Shown piece by piece: positions 34,512 to 45,959 of a DNA stretch of 64,000 nt. The notes under the pieces were generated by a model that worked only from the letters and a program-made list of their open reading frames with translations, was not told where the DNA came from and searched no databases. This stretch comes from Stichopus chloronotus. Its lineage: Eukaryota > Echinodermata > Holothuroidea > Aspidochirotida > Stichopodidae. Both the position numbers and the translations under genes were made by a program. The stretch spans positions 11,803,979-11,867,978 of the forward strand of contig CM037843.1 of NCBI GenBank assembly GCA_021234535.1, written 5' to 3'. The stretch's first letter is position 1; each line of letters starts with the position of its first letter.

Positions 34512-35860
34512 GTGACAGAAGAAACTAGAGCACCATTGGTGCAGAATCTCATACCTCAACACCCTGAAGGTACTATTTATGTATCATTACGTCAAATTAT
34601 AGGAACCACTGAGTATCATTTTACCACATCATCAACACTTTACAAGAGAATCTGTAGAACTGCAAAATTTCCATGATTTCATAAACTAAAGCACCAACAG
34701 TGCAGAAGTTTGATCTTTGTCAATAAATTTGTGAAAATTTTGATGGGTACTACCAAAAAAAAAAATGCTTATAATTAGCAACACTATTCACATCCAATAA
34801 TTATGTCAAACTGTCAATTTGTATTTATTTTTCTGACTGGTTTGTACTAGAGGTGGGTATTAACATTAGCCACTAATGTGGTAAAGTGAGTGGTCACAAG
34901 TTTTTCAAACCCCATTTAAATCATTAACTTCTCACTAATTAATGGTCATTTGTATGAAACTCATAATGCGGACCCTCTTAGTTGACCATTGATCTGTCAC
35001 TAGAAACATGACACAAAATTGACAGGTTTACGAAGACTAGCTGAAGATCATGACACAATTCAAAGTGCTCCTTTGTCCATAGACTGGTCAAAATACCTGG
35101 GCGCAATATAGAGTTTCAGTTAGTGGCCAAACTGACACTGTCCCATTACTCAATTATCATTCATGCACGACAGGGATATTTGAGATGTGAATGACAGTTT
35201 AAAGGGGCACTTCAACAGTAGAAGGAGAAGCAATTTGCAGAATGTCATTAAATGGGAGATAGGGTCCACATGGAACCACAGACTACAAATTCATGAACAC
35301 CAAAAGATAACCACTGTCAGAGCATCATTATGACAAACCATCAACATTGTACAAGAGAATCTGTTGGAGAATTTGCAGAATTTCCTAAAATGGACCATAA
35401 GGTCCACATGTGACCTTGGAGTGAAAGTTTTTTGTACACCCCACATGAATGACCACCCAAGGAACATTGCATCCAAGTTAGATACAAATCCATGAAAGTA
35501 AGTGTGAGAAGCAGCATTTCAAACATTATTTCACAGAATGGGCCATTGGGCCCATATGGGATCTTGGGCTAAAAATCCCTGAACACCTTGAAGGGACCAT
35601 TAACAGAGCATCATTTTAACAAACCACCAACAAAAGCTGTAGGAGGACAAGCATTTTGTAGAATTTCATAAAATGGGCCAAGGGCCCACATGGGACTTTG
35701 GACCACAAACTCGTGAACACCCTATATGGTCCACCACCCAACGAACATTGCATCTAAGTTTCAGATGAATCTATGAAAACATGTAGGAGGAGAAGTGTTT
35801 CGTGGATAGTTTAAATAGGATAGGTTAGATAGGATGGATAGAGTAGATAGACAAACAGAT
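34512..35860 (+). repeat. Family D interspersed repeat with degenerate tandem units
   Basis: Begins GAAACTAGAGCACCATTGGTGC, a palindromic start like those of subfamilies A-C, and shares its first 300 bp with 52620-52920. From 35220 on, units of roughly 150-170 bp repeat the blocks AGAATTTCATAAAATGG, GGCCCACATGGGACC, AAACTCATGAACACC and ACAAACCATCAACA. Ends in GGATAGATAGA-type microsatellite at 35810-35860. No coding content. Confidence 0.55.
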
Positions 35861-35862
35861 AC

Positions 35863-36015
35863 TGTTAGTAACCGAAAGGAAACAATTACAAAAGAAGGCC
35901 ACCTTTTTGACCTGTACTTGTTTTGTGAACCAGTCTGAAAATAAGGAGTGAAAACATATCTACTAGTGTTGTGCCTTTATTAGCTTCCTCGTAGCTTTCA
36001 AGATACAGTACTACA
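35863..36015 (+). repeat. Probable 5' LTR of the Mag-type gypsy element
   Basis: Starts TGTTAGTAACCG and ends AGTACTACA (TG...CA), followed at once by TATTGGTGACAAGG, resembling a gypsy primer-binding/leader region. No second copy is present in the window, so the boundaries rest on the TG/CA ends and the following coding region only. Confidence 0.45.
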
Positions 36016-38769
36016 TATTGGTGACAAGGATAGGATGAAGACCTGGAACTTTCCTTTGAATGTCACAACCGTGGCTTGTAAGTGTAACAAGGAACTGTTG
36101 ACGAGTGAGACAGTTTTGCCTCTTGGTAACTCAGCTAAATTTTGAAAAAGCCTATAGGATTACTTTCCCTAACATTAAGTCTATACTATAGGCTAGCACA
36201 ACAGTAACATTCAGAAGTAAAGCCTAACCTCTGTTAACCGAGCACGAAACTATACAAGACGATAACCGAATAAACCATGGCAACTATCGGCTCACTTGAA
36301 ACATATAACAATGACATAGGTCATGGTCAGAGTATGTGGTACATGTGGAATGTGTGGACCATGTGTTCAATGTGAATGACATTACTGAAGCAAAGAAAAA
36401 AAGCCATTTTTTGTCATCAGTGGGGGCCAAAACCTGATAAAAAACTCTGTTGTCACCTGCAAAACCTGGAGACAAATCATAAATACCGAACTAGTCCAAC
36501 TTGTGCAGGAGCATAAATGCCCAAACCTAGTTCTATTGTACAAAGTTTTAAGTTCAAGTGCTGAAAGCGACTAGAAAAGGAAACAGTATCAGATTTTGTT
36601 ACAGACTTATGGCCAATTGCTGAATTTTGCAATTATGGGAAGAAGTTAGAAGAGATGTTAGGATATCGCATAATTTGTGGCACTGGCGATATTCACACAC
36701 AGAGGCACCAGTTGAGCGAGACTAACCTTGACTTCAAGAAAGCATTAGAAACAGAACAAGCTATGGACACGGCAACAAAGCAATCACAGGATTTACAAAT
36801 GGTTACTAATGATACCAGTCCATCTCAGAGTCAGAAACAAAACAAACTGGTACACAAGCCTAGATCTAAGAAACAGGTTGTGAATGATTTAAAAGGTCGT
36901 TGTTACAGATGTGGTTTGAAAGATCGTGAAGCACATGAATGTAAACACAGGGAAACAGTTTGTTGTAACTGGGGAAAGGGACAAAGGGGCATTACTCCTC
37001 AGTTTGCCAGGAATCTAAGCAACAAAATTTCAGTCATCAACCTTTACAACTTCATGTTAAAGGTCATAGTACCAATGAAATAGGTACAAGTGATTCAAAG
37101 GAAATTGCATCACATGAGTCAGGTACACTAGAAAACTTGTCTGTGCAGTTGACTTGTATTTGTTGAACAAGGAAACTGAGGAGCCATTGAGAACTAAGGT
37201 TCAAGTTGAAGGTAAAAGGGTCACAATGGAAATTGATACTGGTACAGCAGTAACAGTAATGAGTGAGGTAGAATTTGACAAACATTGGCCAGATGGTAAA
37301 CTGAAACTTCAGAAAACCAGAGCATTTGCATACTTATACAGGTGAAAGGGTCAAAGTGTGTTGTCAGGGTGATGTCCGAGTTTCAAGTAAGGACACAGAG
37401 GCTACATTGCCATTATTGGTTATTCCTGGCAAACACGCTGTTAGATAGAAACTGGCTATTACGCATACCCATTGATTGGGGTTCCATGAAACCGGTCAAT
37501 AATGGAACTGTGCTGGATGTGATTGAAATGCATCCAGAGGTGTTTGCTGAAGGAATATGGCCAAGTAAAGGGGTACAACGCAAAACTCTACTTAAAAGAA
37601 GAGGCTACTCCGCGTTAATGCCAAGACAAAACTGGTACATTTTTCAATCAAAGATAGAGTTGAAAAGGAATTACAGAGACAACAAGAAGGTAATATATCT
37701 CTCCTGTAGAATTTTCCAAATAAAATAAAAGGTAACACTGAGCCATGTGTAAAAATGGACACTTACCCACTACTGCATATTGCGGAATTAACTGGTGGAA
37801 AGAAATTTTCGAAACTAGACATGTCCCATGCTTATCATCAGGTAGAACGTGAGGAGCTTTCGAAAGGGTTAAACTATCAATACACATAAGGACTTTTTTG
37901 TGTATAACAGATTTCCATTTGGAATATCCTCTTCACCTGGTATTTTTCAACGAACCATGGATAACTTAGTTCAGGGGGTGAGTGGTGTTGTTGTTTACTT
38001 ACTGCAGATGTTGTTGGTTACTTAGATGTTGACTTAGACTTAGGTGTTGTTGTTTACTTGGATGTATTGGTTACAGGAAGGACAAAGTACATGCCAAAAA
38101 TATTGAAACTGTGTTAACGAGACTTACTGAAGCAGGGTTGGCTTGAAGAAAGGCAAATGTGTTTTCTCTGTTTTACAAGTTATTTACCTGGGGTACAAAT
38201 TAATGCAGAGGGACTCCATCCTGTAGAGGAGAAAGTGCAGGCTATTCTTAAGGCACCAGAACCAAGCATGTAACAGAGCTGGAAGCTTTTTTGGGTCTTC
38301 TTAGCTATAATGGTCGGTTTTTGCAATCAGTAAATCAGGTGTTAGCACTGATGCATCAGCTGCTCAGAAAAACAACTCAGTGGAAAAGGTCAGACACTGA
38401 GGAGGCAATTTTTCAGAGATCAAAGCAGTTGTTGCTGTTATCTAAAGTTTAGGTTCATTATGACACACACAAACCGTTAATCACGTCTTGTCCCACACAA
38501 TGAATGATGGACAAGAACGTCCAATAGCATTTGCATCTAGATCATTAAGGGCTGCTAAACAAAGGTATTCACAGCTAGATAGGGAAGGTTTAGCAATCAT
38601 ACTTGAAGTGACAAAATTCCATAAGTATGTTTACAGTTGATTTTGTATTTACACAGATCACGAACCATTGCAAGGGCATTTAGGTGCAGGTTGTGGCATT
38701 CAGGGAAAAGCCTCGCCACACATTATTAGATGGTCACTTATGCTTTCAGCATATGATTACTGAACTGAA
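36016..38769 (+). pseudogene. Ty3/gypsy (Mag clade) gag-pol remnant: gag, protease, RT, RNase H
   Basis: Order and motifs: gag matrix/capsid-like stretch VSDFVTDLWPIAEFCNYGKK-type (36590-36720, split by a frame change), a degenerate zinc knuckle CYRCGLKDREAHEC (about 36900), aspartic protease EIDTGTA (about 37230), RT fingers FSKLDMSHAYHQV (about 37810), RFPFGISSSPGIFQRTMD (about 37905), RNase H with ELEAFLGLLSYNGRF (about 38280) and IIRWSLMLSAYDY (about 38730). Many stops and frameshifts; the YLDD site is broken by a local duplication (37985-38070). The clade call rests on the RT and integrase wording. The element resumes at 43282 after an antisense LINE. Confidence 0.8.
38757..38769. repeat. 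Left target-site duplication of the LINE
   Basis: TTACTGAACTGAA here and TTATGAACTGAA at 43282-43293. Joining the gypsy sequence across it restores SAYDY followed by ELKYSVSQGQHI. Confidence 0.75.
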
Positions 38770-39090
38770 TTGAAATTTATTTGTTTCATCACTAGAATAT
38801 GTACTAATGTGAAAGGAAGTTCCCCAAAAAGACACAAGAGGCTTAACAATGTTGAGGACTCCCTGAAAAAGAAAACAGAAGAGAAAACATAGAAACATTT
38901 ACAGACTTCTATGTTAATCAGCTTACATATAAAATGACAGTAGATATTATCAGATCTCAAAATATATGATACAAAAAATATGATAAAAAAAATCAACACG
39001 TTTGAATGATATCTTTACTTGATCTTCCTCAGAATGAATGAACAGATAATGTTGATTTAGTAATATCAGAAATAAAGTTCCATATTTTAA

Positions 39091-39836
39091 AGGGAATTCT
39101 CTACAAGCAAGAAAACTTAACCCAATATATGAGATTCTTTAACGTTCTATTGGTGAAACATAACAACTTTACCAGAGGAAGCTGCCCTAGGTGTGAAATG
39201 ACGCTTTGAAAGTTGGGCTTCAGCACAAGCCGAAAAATGTGTGACGTACAGCTGACAAATACTGCTTTCCATATTTTGCACTCTTCGTTTTTCTGGCAAG
39301 GTCTTGCTACGCAAAAACAGTTTAGTTCAGAGATTACGAAACCCATGAATGTCTACGTTCAGTAAGAACTTTTCGCATGTGAAACCAGTGGAACTGTTAT
39401 TATGATGGACATGAAACTTAAATACTGCTAATACGTTAAGACCCACCAAACCTAGCTAAGGTAAGCAGTTCAATATTACTTAGCAACATCATTTAAGTGA
39501 ACTAATCCTTAAACAATCAGGTAACTCTGAACGATTTGAAAGGTAGGTCTATGCCGCTTCCTGATGAAACAAAAGTTGCATCACCAAATATGAGATCTGA
39601 ACAGCACTGCAACCCACAGTTTGAGATGAAGATCAACAGCAACATTCAATCTAGATTTGTCGGTACTACGTTAGAACCGATTGATTTCTAGCACCAGGCT
39701 CATACCTTGAATATTTACTAAAATAATTCATTTTCTGAATTCTTTGAGATGTTTCCTGATAACGAGAACGATGACTTGCCTACAATAATGTTTGCATCTT
39801 TTTAAGAGACATGAGGAGCGATGGTGGAGAATTCCT
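39091..39836. mobile_element. TTAA-flanked MITE in the LINE 3' UTR
   Basis: Ends AGGGAATTCTCTAC (left) and the inverse complement of AGGAATTCTCCACC (right), with TTAA at 39087-39090 and 39837-39840. Left junction TTAAAGGGA fits the T2-type TTAAAGGRR end. 746 bp, no transposase ORF. The ORF 39101-39346 (minus) is inside it and not recognised. Confidence 0.7.
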
Positions 39837-40649
39837 TTAAATTGTTCTGTTTTTAATACTAAACATACCAACTGTAGAATTCACGCTGTATTGATGAACG
39901 TTCCTTCAGTGTCTAGTGAAGTAGCTATGAATATCTTTATTATTAGTTAAAAAGTTGGTAAATGCATTTGGAAGTGAACCATTCTGTGCTTTGTAGGCAA
40001 AATAGCAATGCTGACATGAAACGAGTCTTTAAGCTTTAACAAGTGAAGATCTTTATAGAGGGGGCTTGTGTGATTACCTGGTCCTGCGTTTGAAAAATGT
40101 CTGATAGCTTTCTTCTGAAGTAAAATAAGTTGATTAAGATTAGACTCTCTGTGCCCGACCAGATGATAGAGCAATACATGAAATGTGGTAAAATAAGAGT
40201 TTGGTATAAAGTCTTAAGAATATACTTTGGAACAAAATGTTTCAGCTTTGACAGAATTCCAACATTTCTAGAAACTTTGTTACTGATATCTAAGATGTGA
40301 TTGCACCAAGAAAGTTTATTGTCAATAAGCACCCCTAAAAACTTTGTACTATGTGCTTGTTTGAGAATATGTCCACCCACAGTAGTCATAACTCCAATTG
40401 AACGTTCTGGATCTATAGAAGACAAGATAACTTTTTTCAATATTGAATGACAGCTTATTTCTCGCAAACCATAGATCAAATTTGTCCAGTTCAATGGACA
40501 CATTACGATGAAAGGATGTGTTGAGAGAATTGGTCCTAAAGAAAATATTTGTATCGTCAGCAAACAGGGTTATGTTTGCTGTTTTGGACACATGACAGAT
40601 GTCATTGACATATCTAATAAACAGTAGAGGTCCAAAATTGATCCTTGAG

Positions 40650-41490
40650 CACTTTTGTTGGTCTTGGACATTACTTCATCCGTAGTTTCCATAGAAAGTG
40701 GCACTGGGGTCAATAGATACTGAAAAATGAACAGCAAATCAAGTCTTTTCTATGTGGCAAGAACAAGAAGATGCCTCATAGGATCACATGTTCCTTTACA
40801 TGCAGCTATTCGCCTGTCTTTGGTGCACTGGATTGTGGCACAGCCATATTCGAAAGTCTGGAGTTTTTCTTTTTTCAGTGGACTTTCAAACATTTTAGGA
40901 TCTTCTGTACAGGCTTCGACGAATTCTTGATGCCCCTCTCTTCCCCTGACTTTCACACTGAGCAGACTTTGCTGAATTTCTTCACTCGTCCCCTTCCCGT
41001 GCTTATGCTGAATAGCAAATCCTTTCACAGAGCCAATAGTCTGAACGAATGGATTATTTGTTTTGATTATTTGAGAGATTATCTTCTGCAGGTCGTTGTT
41101 GTCATGTTGAATTTGCCTTGGCCTAAGTTCTGCTGTGATGTCTTCTTTGCTAATCAAACCGGTCATCTCTTTAAGAAGACCAATAAATGATGCTGTTGTG
41201 GTCTTTGTGATCATCCAACGTAGGCGAGTGGAGTATCATTTGTAAACTGGGTTATTTAAGTGAGTCGAGAAGCAGCATCAGCATTGATAGTTTGCTCCAA
41301 AGTCAAATCCACCGGGGATCTGCTGAAATGATGACCAGTCTTCCTTACTGCGAATACCCCTTTGTCAAGAATCTCCCTGAGTCCTGCCATGTGAATCATG
41401 TATGTTCAGCAAATCTAGTTTATCTTTTGTCGACCAGCGTGAGTAGTTAACATGAGATGTTGCAAAGAACAGGTCAATTATTGGTGTCAG
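40650..41490 (-). pseudogene. Nuclease/CXC-family fragment, copy 3, inside the LINE
   Basis: Minus-strand reading: LFFATSHVNYSRW (about 41450), RLRWMITKTTTASFIGLLKE (41235-41170), ITAELRPRQIQHDNNDLQKI (about 41120), NNPFVQTIGSV (about 41050), EFVEACTEDPKMFESPLKKE (about 40905), KGTCDPMRHLLVLAT (about 40775), LTPVPLSMETTDEVMSKTNK (about 40690). It covers the segment upstream of the FEN/PIN core, which is absent. Compared with copy 1 (NPFEDL, SLGPLPLPIAKSDG, KTNKAK) it is a different subfamily. It ends within a few bases of the LINE motif GSI.GPLLF, sharing the bases GTGCTCAAGG, so the junction may have used microhomology. Stops and frame changes are present between 41215 and 41490. Confidence 0.7.
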
Positions 41491-41623
41491 GGTCTTATAT
41501 GAATAAGTCTACATCATTGGTGCGAATTGCGCTCTATAATTGATACAGCTTTATGTACTCCACATACATCATCCAGAATTGAGCAATTGATCTATGTGCT
41601 CCTTTAGATGACGATGTGTCTGT

Positions 41624-42570
41624 CTTTAAGAAATATTGATCCGTTATCATCAGCATGTAAAGTTTCATCGATGTACCTAGTATGGTTTTTAAATGTGATA
41701 ATATCATTGTCATGTTGGTGCCATCTGAAGCGCATTTCACAGTAAAGCTTGAGAATTGCTGATCTGTTATCGTAATCACAAGATCAATGTACCTGTGAAG
41801 TTTCATCTATGCACTTCAGTATGTGCTTTCAATATGCTAACAGAATTCTCTTTGAGGGGTTGTCAAGTGCCTTTTGCACCAATTTGAACTCTTAAGAATT
41901 GCTGATCTGTTATCAGGGGCATGCAAAGAATGTACCTGTGAAGTTTCAACGATGTACTCAATATGTGATTATAAATGTGCCCAAAACAGCGGGCTCTTTC
42001 GGTGATTGTTTAGTGAGTTTTGCACCAATTTGAACACATAAGAAATGTTGATCTATTATCAGGAACATGTAAGGAATGTACCTGTGAAGTTTCATCGATG
42101 CACTCAATGTGTGATTTAAATGTGCCCAAAACAGCGCCCTCTTTCAGGGATTCTCAGGTGCCTTTTGCACCGAATTGAAGACTTAAGAATTGCTGATCTG
42201 TAATCAGGGGCATGCAAAGAAGGTACCTGTGAAGTTTCATCGATGTACTCAATATGTGATTTAAATGTGCCCAAAACAGTGCCCCCTTTCCGGGGTTCTT
42301 AAGTGCCGTTTGCACTAATTTGAGCACTTAAGAATTGCTGATCTGTTATCAGGGGCATGCATGCAATGTACCTGTGAAGTTTCATCGATGTACTCAATAT
42401 GTGATTTAAATGTGAAAACCACGTTCATTGAGGGCGTTCCTAAGTGCCTTTTGCACAATTTTGTGCACTTATGAACGTCAGATTTGCAATCAGCGGCATG
42501 ATATCAACCAGATGGCACTATTTTCATGGATGTACTCAAAGATGTAATTTAAATGTATTTTGGGGGTCAT
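41624..42570. repeat. 145-bp tandem repeat, about 6-7 units
   Basis: CTTAAGAATTGCTGATCTG recurs at 41748 (variant), 41891, 42037 (variant), 42182 and 42327, with degenerate units at 41624 and 42468; spacings 143-146 bp in the centre. Conserved inside each: GAAGTTTCATCGATGTACTC, TGTGATTTAAATGTG and CCTTTTGCAC. No coding potential; the minus ORF 41534-41806 is an artefact of the repeat. Flanks copy 3 inside the LINE. Confidence 0.9.
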
Positions 42571-43281
42571 TCAACCCACCGTCACCCCTAGACGCACCAT
42601 TTACAACACTTAAGAATGCCCATTCCGATGTTCCCTCACCACCCCCTTTCCATTCATGTGATCAAACCTTTTGTACTCAAGATGTGAATTAAATCTTCAC
42701 TAGCTCCCAGACTATTAGTTTATTGATTAAAATTGTGTGATTGATGGTGTTGAACGCTTTGGATAGGTCGAGAAACACACCAATACATGTTTTGCTGTTA
42801 GCACGATTAAAATACAAATTGTCACTAGCATCTGCGAGAGCAAGTTCAGTAGAATGCCCTGGGTGAAACCCATACTGTTCATTACACAATGTATTACAAT
42901 TATTTAGAAAGTTAAAATACAGTTGAACATGAGTATTTCAAGGATTTTGGAAAAGCAGCATAAAACAGAAACTGGTCAATAATTTTCATATTTCTCTGAG
43001 TCACCCTTCTTAAGAATGGGAATAACTTTTGCAGTTTTCATTTTACTAGGAAATACACCTGTACTGAAAGAGTTATTACAAATATGCATAAGAGGCTTGA
43101 CAATAAACGGTAAAACTTGCTTGATAATACCTGGTTTGAAACCATCATATCCAGCTGCTTTATTTTGTTTCAAACAATGGGTCCCAATTTTAAAGATTTT
43201 ACCTTCACTTGTCGGGAATGGTAAATAAAGACTGAGTATTGACTTCAATATCTTCATGGAGGTTATGCGACCCATTGTTCA

Positions 43282-43860
43282 TTATGAACTGAAATATAGT
43301 GTAAGTCAGGGTCAACACATCAAAATGCTGATGCATTATAAGTAGACTTCCATCAAAGCAACCACAGGGGGAAGAACCTATCCATGGAGATATTGTTTTG
43401 TTACTTGAGTACATTGAAACATCGCCTGTCAGTGCGAAGGATGTTGTCAAATAGACCAGAAGAGATCCATCGTTATCAAGAGTTTATAGCATTGTTCAAC
43501 AAGGTTGGGAGACAGATTGCAATGATGATTCTCTGCTACCTTATTTCAAGCAAGTCTAGAGTGGAAGTACCACCACAGGATAGACAGGCTGTTATGAAAC
43601 AGATACTTGAAGGGCATCCAGGTATTATTTCATGACTAAGCTATGTCTGGTGGCTTGGGATGGATAGGCAATTAGAACAGACTGTCCAAAACTGCCAGCA
43701 GTGTCAGCTTCATTGCAAAGTCCCAGCATAGGCACTACTTCATCCTTGGCCATGGGCTGACAAACAATGTAGTAGAACCCACACTGATTTTGCCAGACCT
43801 TATAAAAATAAAATGTAAAATAATCATGATGCAGCTCAAGCATGGACAATTCTACAGCTC
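43282..43860 (+). pseudogene. Ty3/gypsy (Mag clade) integrase part, continuing from 38769
   Basis: Reads ELKYSVSQGQHI, then NADAL.SRLP linker, GDIVLLLEYIETSPVSAKDV, RRDPSLSRVYSIVQQGWE (43440-43520), SRVEVPPQDRQAVM and EGHPGI (43550-43630), YVWWLGMDRQLEQTV, CQQCQLH (HHCC zinc part, about 43700), LLHPWPW and HTDFARPY (about 43780), the start of the catalytic core. Several frame changes. The rest of integrase and the 3' LTR are missing. Confidence 0.8.
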
Positions 43861-43919
43861 AAGCAACAATTTCCAAAATAAGATCAATCTTTGCGACTAA
43901 TAGCTTACCTCTATGGAAC

Positions 43920-44170
43920 GCCAAAAGGGCAATGAATTTTGTTGTCTCATCATAGTTTGTGTCAACTCATTTTGTTGTCTCATTTGATTTTGTCTCCTTT
44001 TTCCTTTGTATCATTTAATTTTGTTGTCTCACTCAATTTTGTCTCCTTGTAGTTTGTCTCATCTATGTTTGCTTCATTTAAGGTTGTTTCATTAAAGTTT
44101 GCCTCATATTAAGACGTCTCATTTTAGTTTGCTTCATTAAAGTTTGTCTCACTGCAGTTTATCTCACTGT
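43920..44170 (+). repeat. Degenerate GTTTGTCTCATT minisatellite
   Basis: About 15 imperfect copies of a 12-20 bp unit around TTTTGTTGTCTCATT / AGTTTGTCTCACT. It runs into the CA tract of an A-type 3' end at 44180, so it may be the internal repeat of a further foldback subfamily. Confidence 0.7.
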
Positions 44171-44248
44171 AGTTAACCTCACACATACACACACACACGA
44201 TATCACCATCGCATAGATTCCTTGAGCCTTCGGCAAGGAATCAAAAAG
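44171..44248 (+). mobile_element. A-type 3' end
   Basis: CA run, CGATATCACCATCGCATAG, hairpin GATTCCTTGAGCC...GGCAAGGAATC and AAAAA; almost identical to 20836-20883. Confidence 0.7.
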
Positions 44249-44297
44249 ATATGTTAAGTGATGTTAAATGATCATTTGGAGATGGTTCCAAAAAAGA

Positions 44298-44620
44298 GCA
44301 AGAGCCCAAGGGCACTGTGGTTCCTTGCACAGATGGAGAGCACATAATGTAAATTATGAAGTAAAAAGGAGCATATTGCATTACTTTGTACAATAGCCCA
44401 TATGGTCCATTTCTGACCATGAACTCTCACTTTTGTAACATAAAATCTGTAGAGAGAAAAACATATTTCATGCTTTTATAAAATGGCCTATTTCAGACAT
44501 TGGACCCCAAACATGACAAACATGCACCCACATGGAACCACTCTCATAGCACTAATGTGACCATCAACAGTGTAATACATGCAATCTGTACAAGAAGGAG
44601 TATTTTGCATATGATTTCAC
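44298..44620 (+). mobile_element. B-type 5' end joined to family D units
   Basis: GAGCCCAAGGGCACTGTGG then TTCCTTGCAC, followed by family D blocks (TTTTATAAAATGGCC, CATGGAACCACTCTCATAGC). Links the D repeat to the palindrome-ended superfamily; broken at 44620 by a second B-type 5' end. Confidence 0.5.
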
Positions 44621-45681
44621 AACAGACTATGGGCACTATGGTTCCTTGTACTTGAAATACACATACTGTAAAATGATATGCCTGAATTCATAAATATCAA
44701 AAAAGCCATTTCAATTAATGCAATGAATTGAAGATGGTGATTTAGAAGTGCAATATACAGCAATATCCCATTCATTTTACACAACACAAACAGCTGTAGA
44801 TCTCTGCAAATTGCAATAAGGCTTAACACATCTATGCCCCTTTAAAGTTCCATCAATCTGACAACATGCCTTGGAGGGAACTCCTGGGGTCTAGTTTAAA
44901 CTGATAAGAACACCAACTGACTTATTTTCTTTCATTGTGTTCTGCCCTCTTCACTAATTGAAAAGACACTTACATGAATGAACACATTAGCACTCACGCA
45001 CGAGGAGGTAAACTGATCCAGCCAAAACTTGTCTGGTGTGACCACCTACAGTGCTGCAAACAGCACATTGCTGCTTCTTCATTTGATCAAGAAACTGCTA
45101 ACTCAAGCAGTACTTCCATGATGCACTGGAGGGGGACTGATGAAACATATGAGCATCCATAGTATAACAAGGTTTTCAAACTTATGCCCCCAGTTCCCCC
45201 AGATGACCTTTGAACTCCACCAAAAACAATAGGGCACTCCTTCTCAATATGGCAAACCTACATACTAAGTTTGACTTTCATATGACTTTCCCCTATTGAT
45301 TTACAGCGTACCCAAGCAAAACAGACTTGCCCCCAGCTCTCCCAGATGACCTTTGACCTCCACCAAAAACAATAGGGCACACCATCTCAATATGGAAAAC
45401 CTACATACCAAGTTTGACTTTCATCTGACTTTCCCTTATTGAGTTACAGTGTAACCGAGCAAAACAGACTTTTGCCCCCAGTTCCCCCAGATGACCTTTG
45501 ACCTCCACCGAAAACGATAGGGCACACCTTCTCAATATGGAGAACCTACATACCAAGTTTGACTTTATCTGACTTTCCCCTATTGAGTTAGAGCTAACCT
45601 AAGCAAGTGTCACAGATGCACACACACACACACACGCCAACCTGATTGCATAGGTTCCTTTGCTGACGCAAGGAACCAAAA
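44621..45681 (+). mobile_element. Subfamily B foldback element, copy 2
   Basis: 5' palindrome (variant ACTATGGGCACTATGG) then TTCCTTGTACTTG; core shared with 26590-27180; three units (45180-45600) with TGACCTTTGACCTCCACC; CA run (45616-45634); hairpin GGTTCCTTTGC...GCAAGGAACC and AAAA. Both ends present. Confidence 0.65.
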
Positions 45682-45782
45682 GTGGGCTTTTAATTGCTTG
45701 TTGAAGGAAATGAGACCAAATTCTATTTAGCAAAATTTATCTGCAATTAAACATCTACTTTTTAATTTTTGGTAAGGAGCAA

Positions 45783-45795
45783 GGGGGGGGGGGGG
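45783..45795 (+). repeat. 13-base G run with flanking G tracts
   Basis: A G13 run followed by GAGAGGGGAGG; G-quadruplex potential. Length may vary by sequencing. Confidence 0.7.
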
Positions 45796-45959
45796 AGAGG
45801 GGAGGATGGGAATTATCCATCCTATCACATTTCAGTGACAACAAAATGTGACAGATCGTTAACTCTGCAATTTAACATCTGACTAAGGGTGAAAACATGA
45901 TTTTCTCAGTCTCCCATGGGGCAATTCAAATAACAGAGATCATTTACTCATCAACTGCC

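Larger units (their letters stand above)
38770..43281 (-). mobile_element. 5'-truncated L2/CR1-like LINE inserted antisense in the gypsy element
   Basis: Minus-strand RT motifs in order: NKAAGYDGFKPGIIKQ (about 43150), VIPILKKGD (about 43000), EQYGFHPGHSTELALAD (about 42870), FLDLSKAFNTINHTILINKL (about 42760), then an insert, then GPLLFIRYVNDI (about 40620), LFADDTNIFF with the ADD catalytic pair (about 40560), FLGVLIDNKLSW (about 40320). The endonuclease is absent (5' truncation at 43281). The 3' tail ends AAATTTCAATTCAGTTCAG, like L2-type tails. About 45 residues between HTILINKL and GPLLF are missing where a 2-kb insert lies (about 40650-42705). A TTAA MITE interrupts the 3' UTR. Confidence 0.8.

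Noticed and set aside
40771..41190. 139-codon plus-strand ORF
   Set aside because: Shadow of nuclease-family copy 3, whose conserved motifs are on the minus strand.
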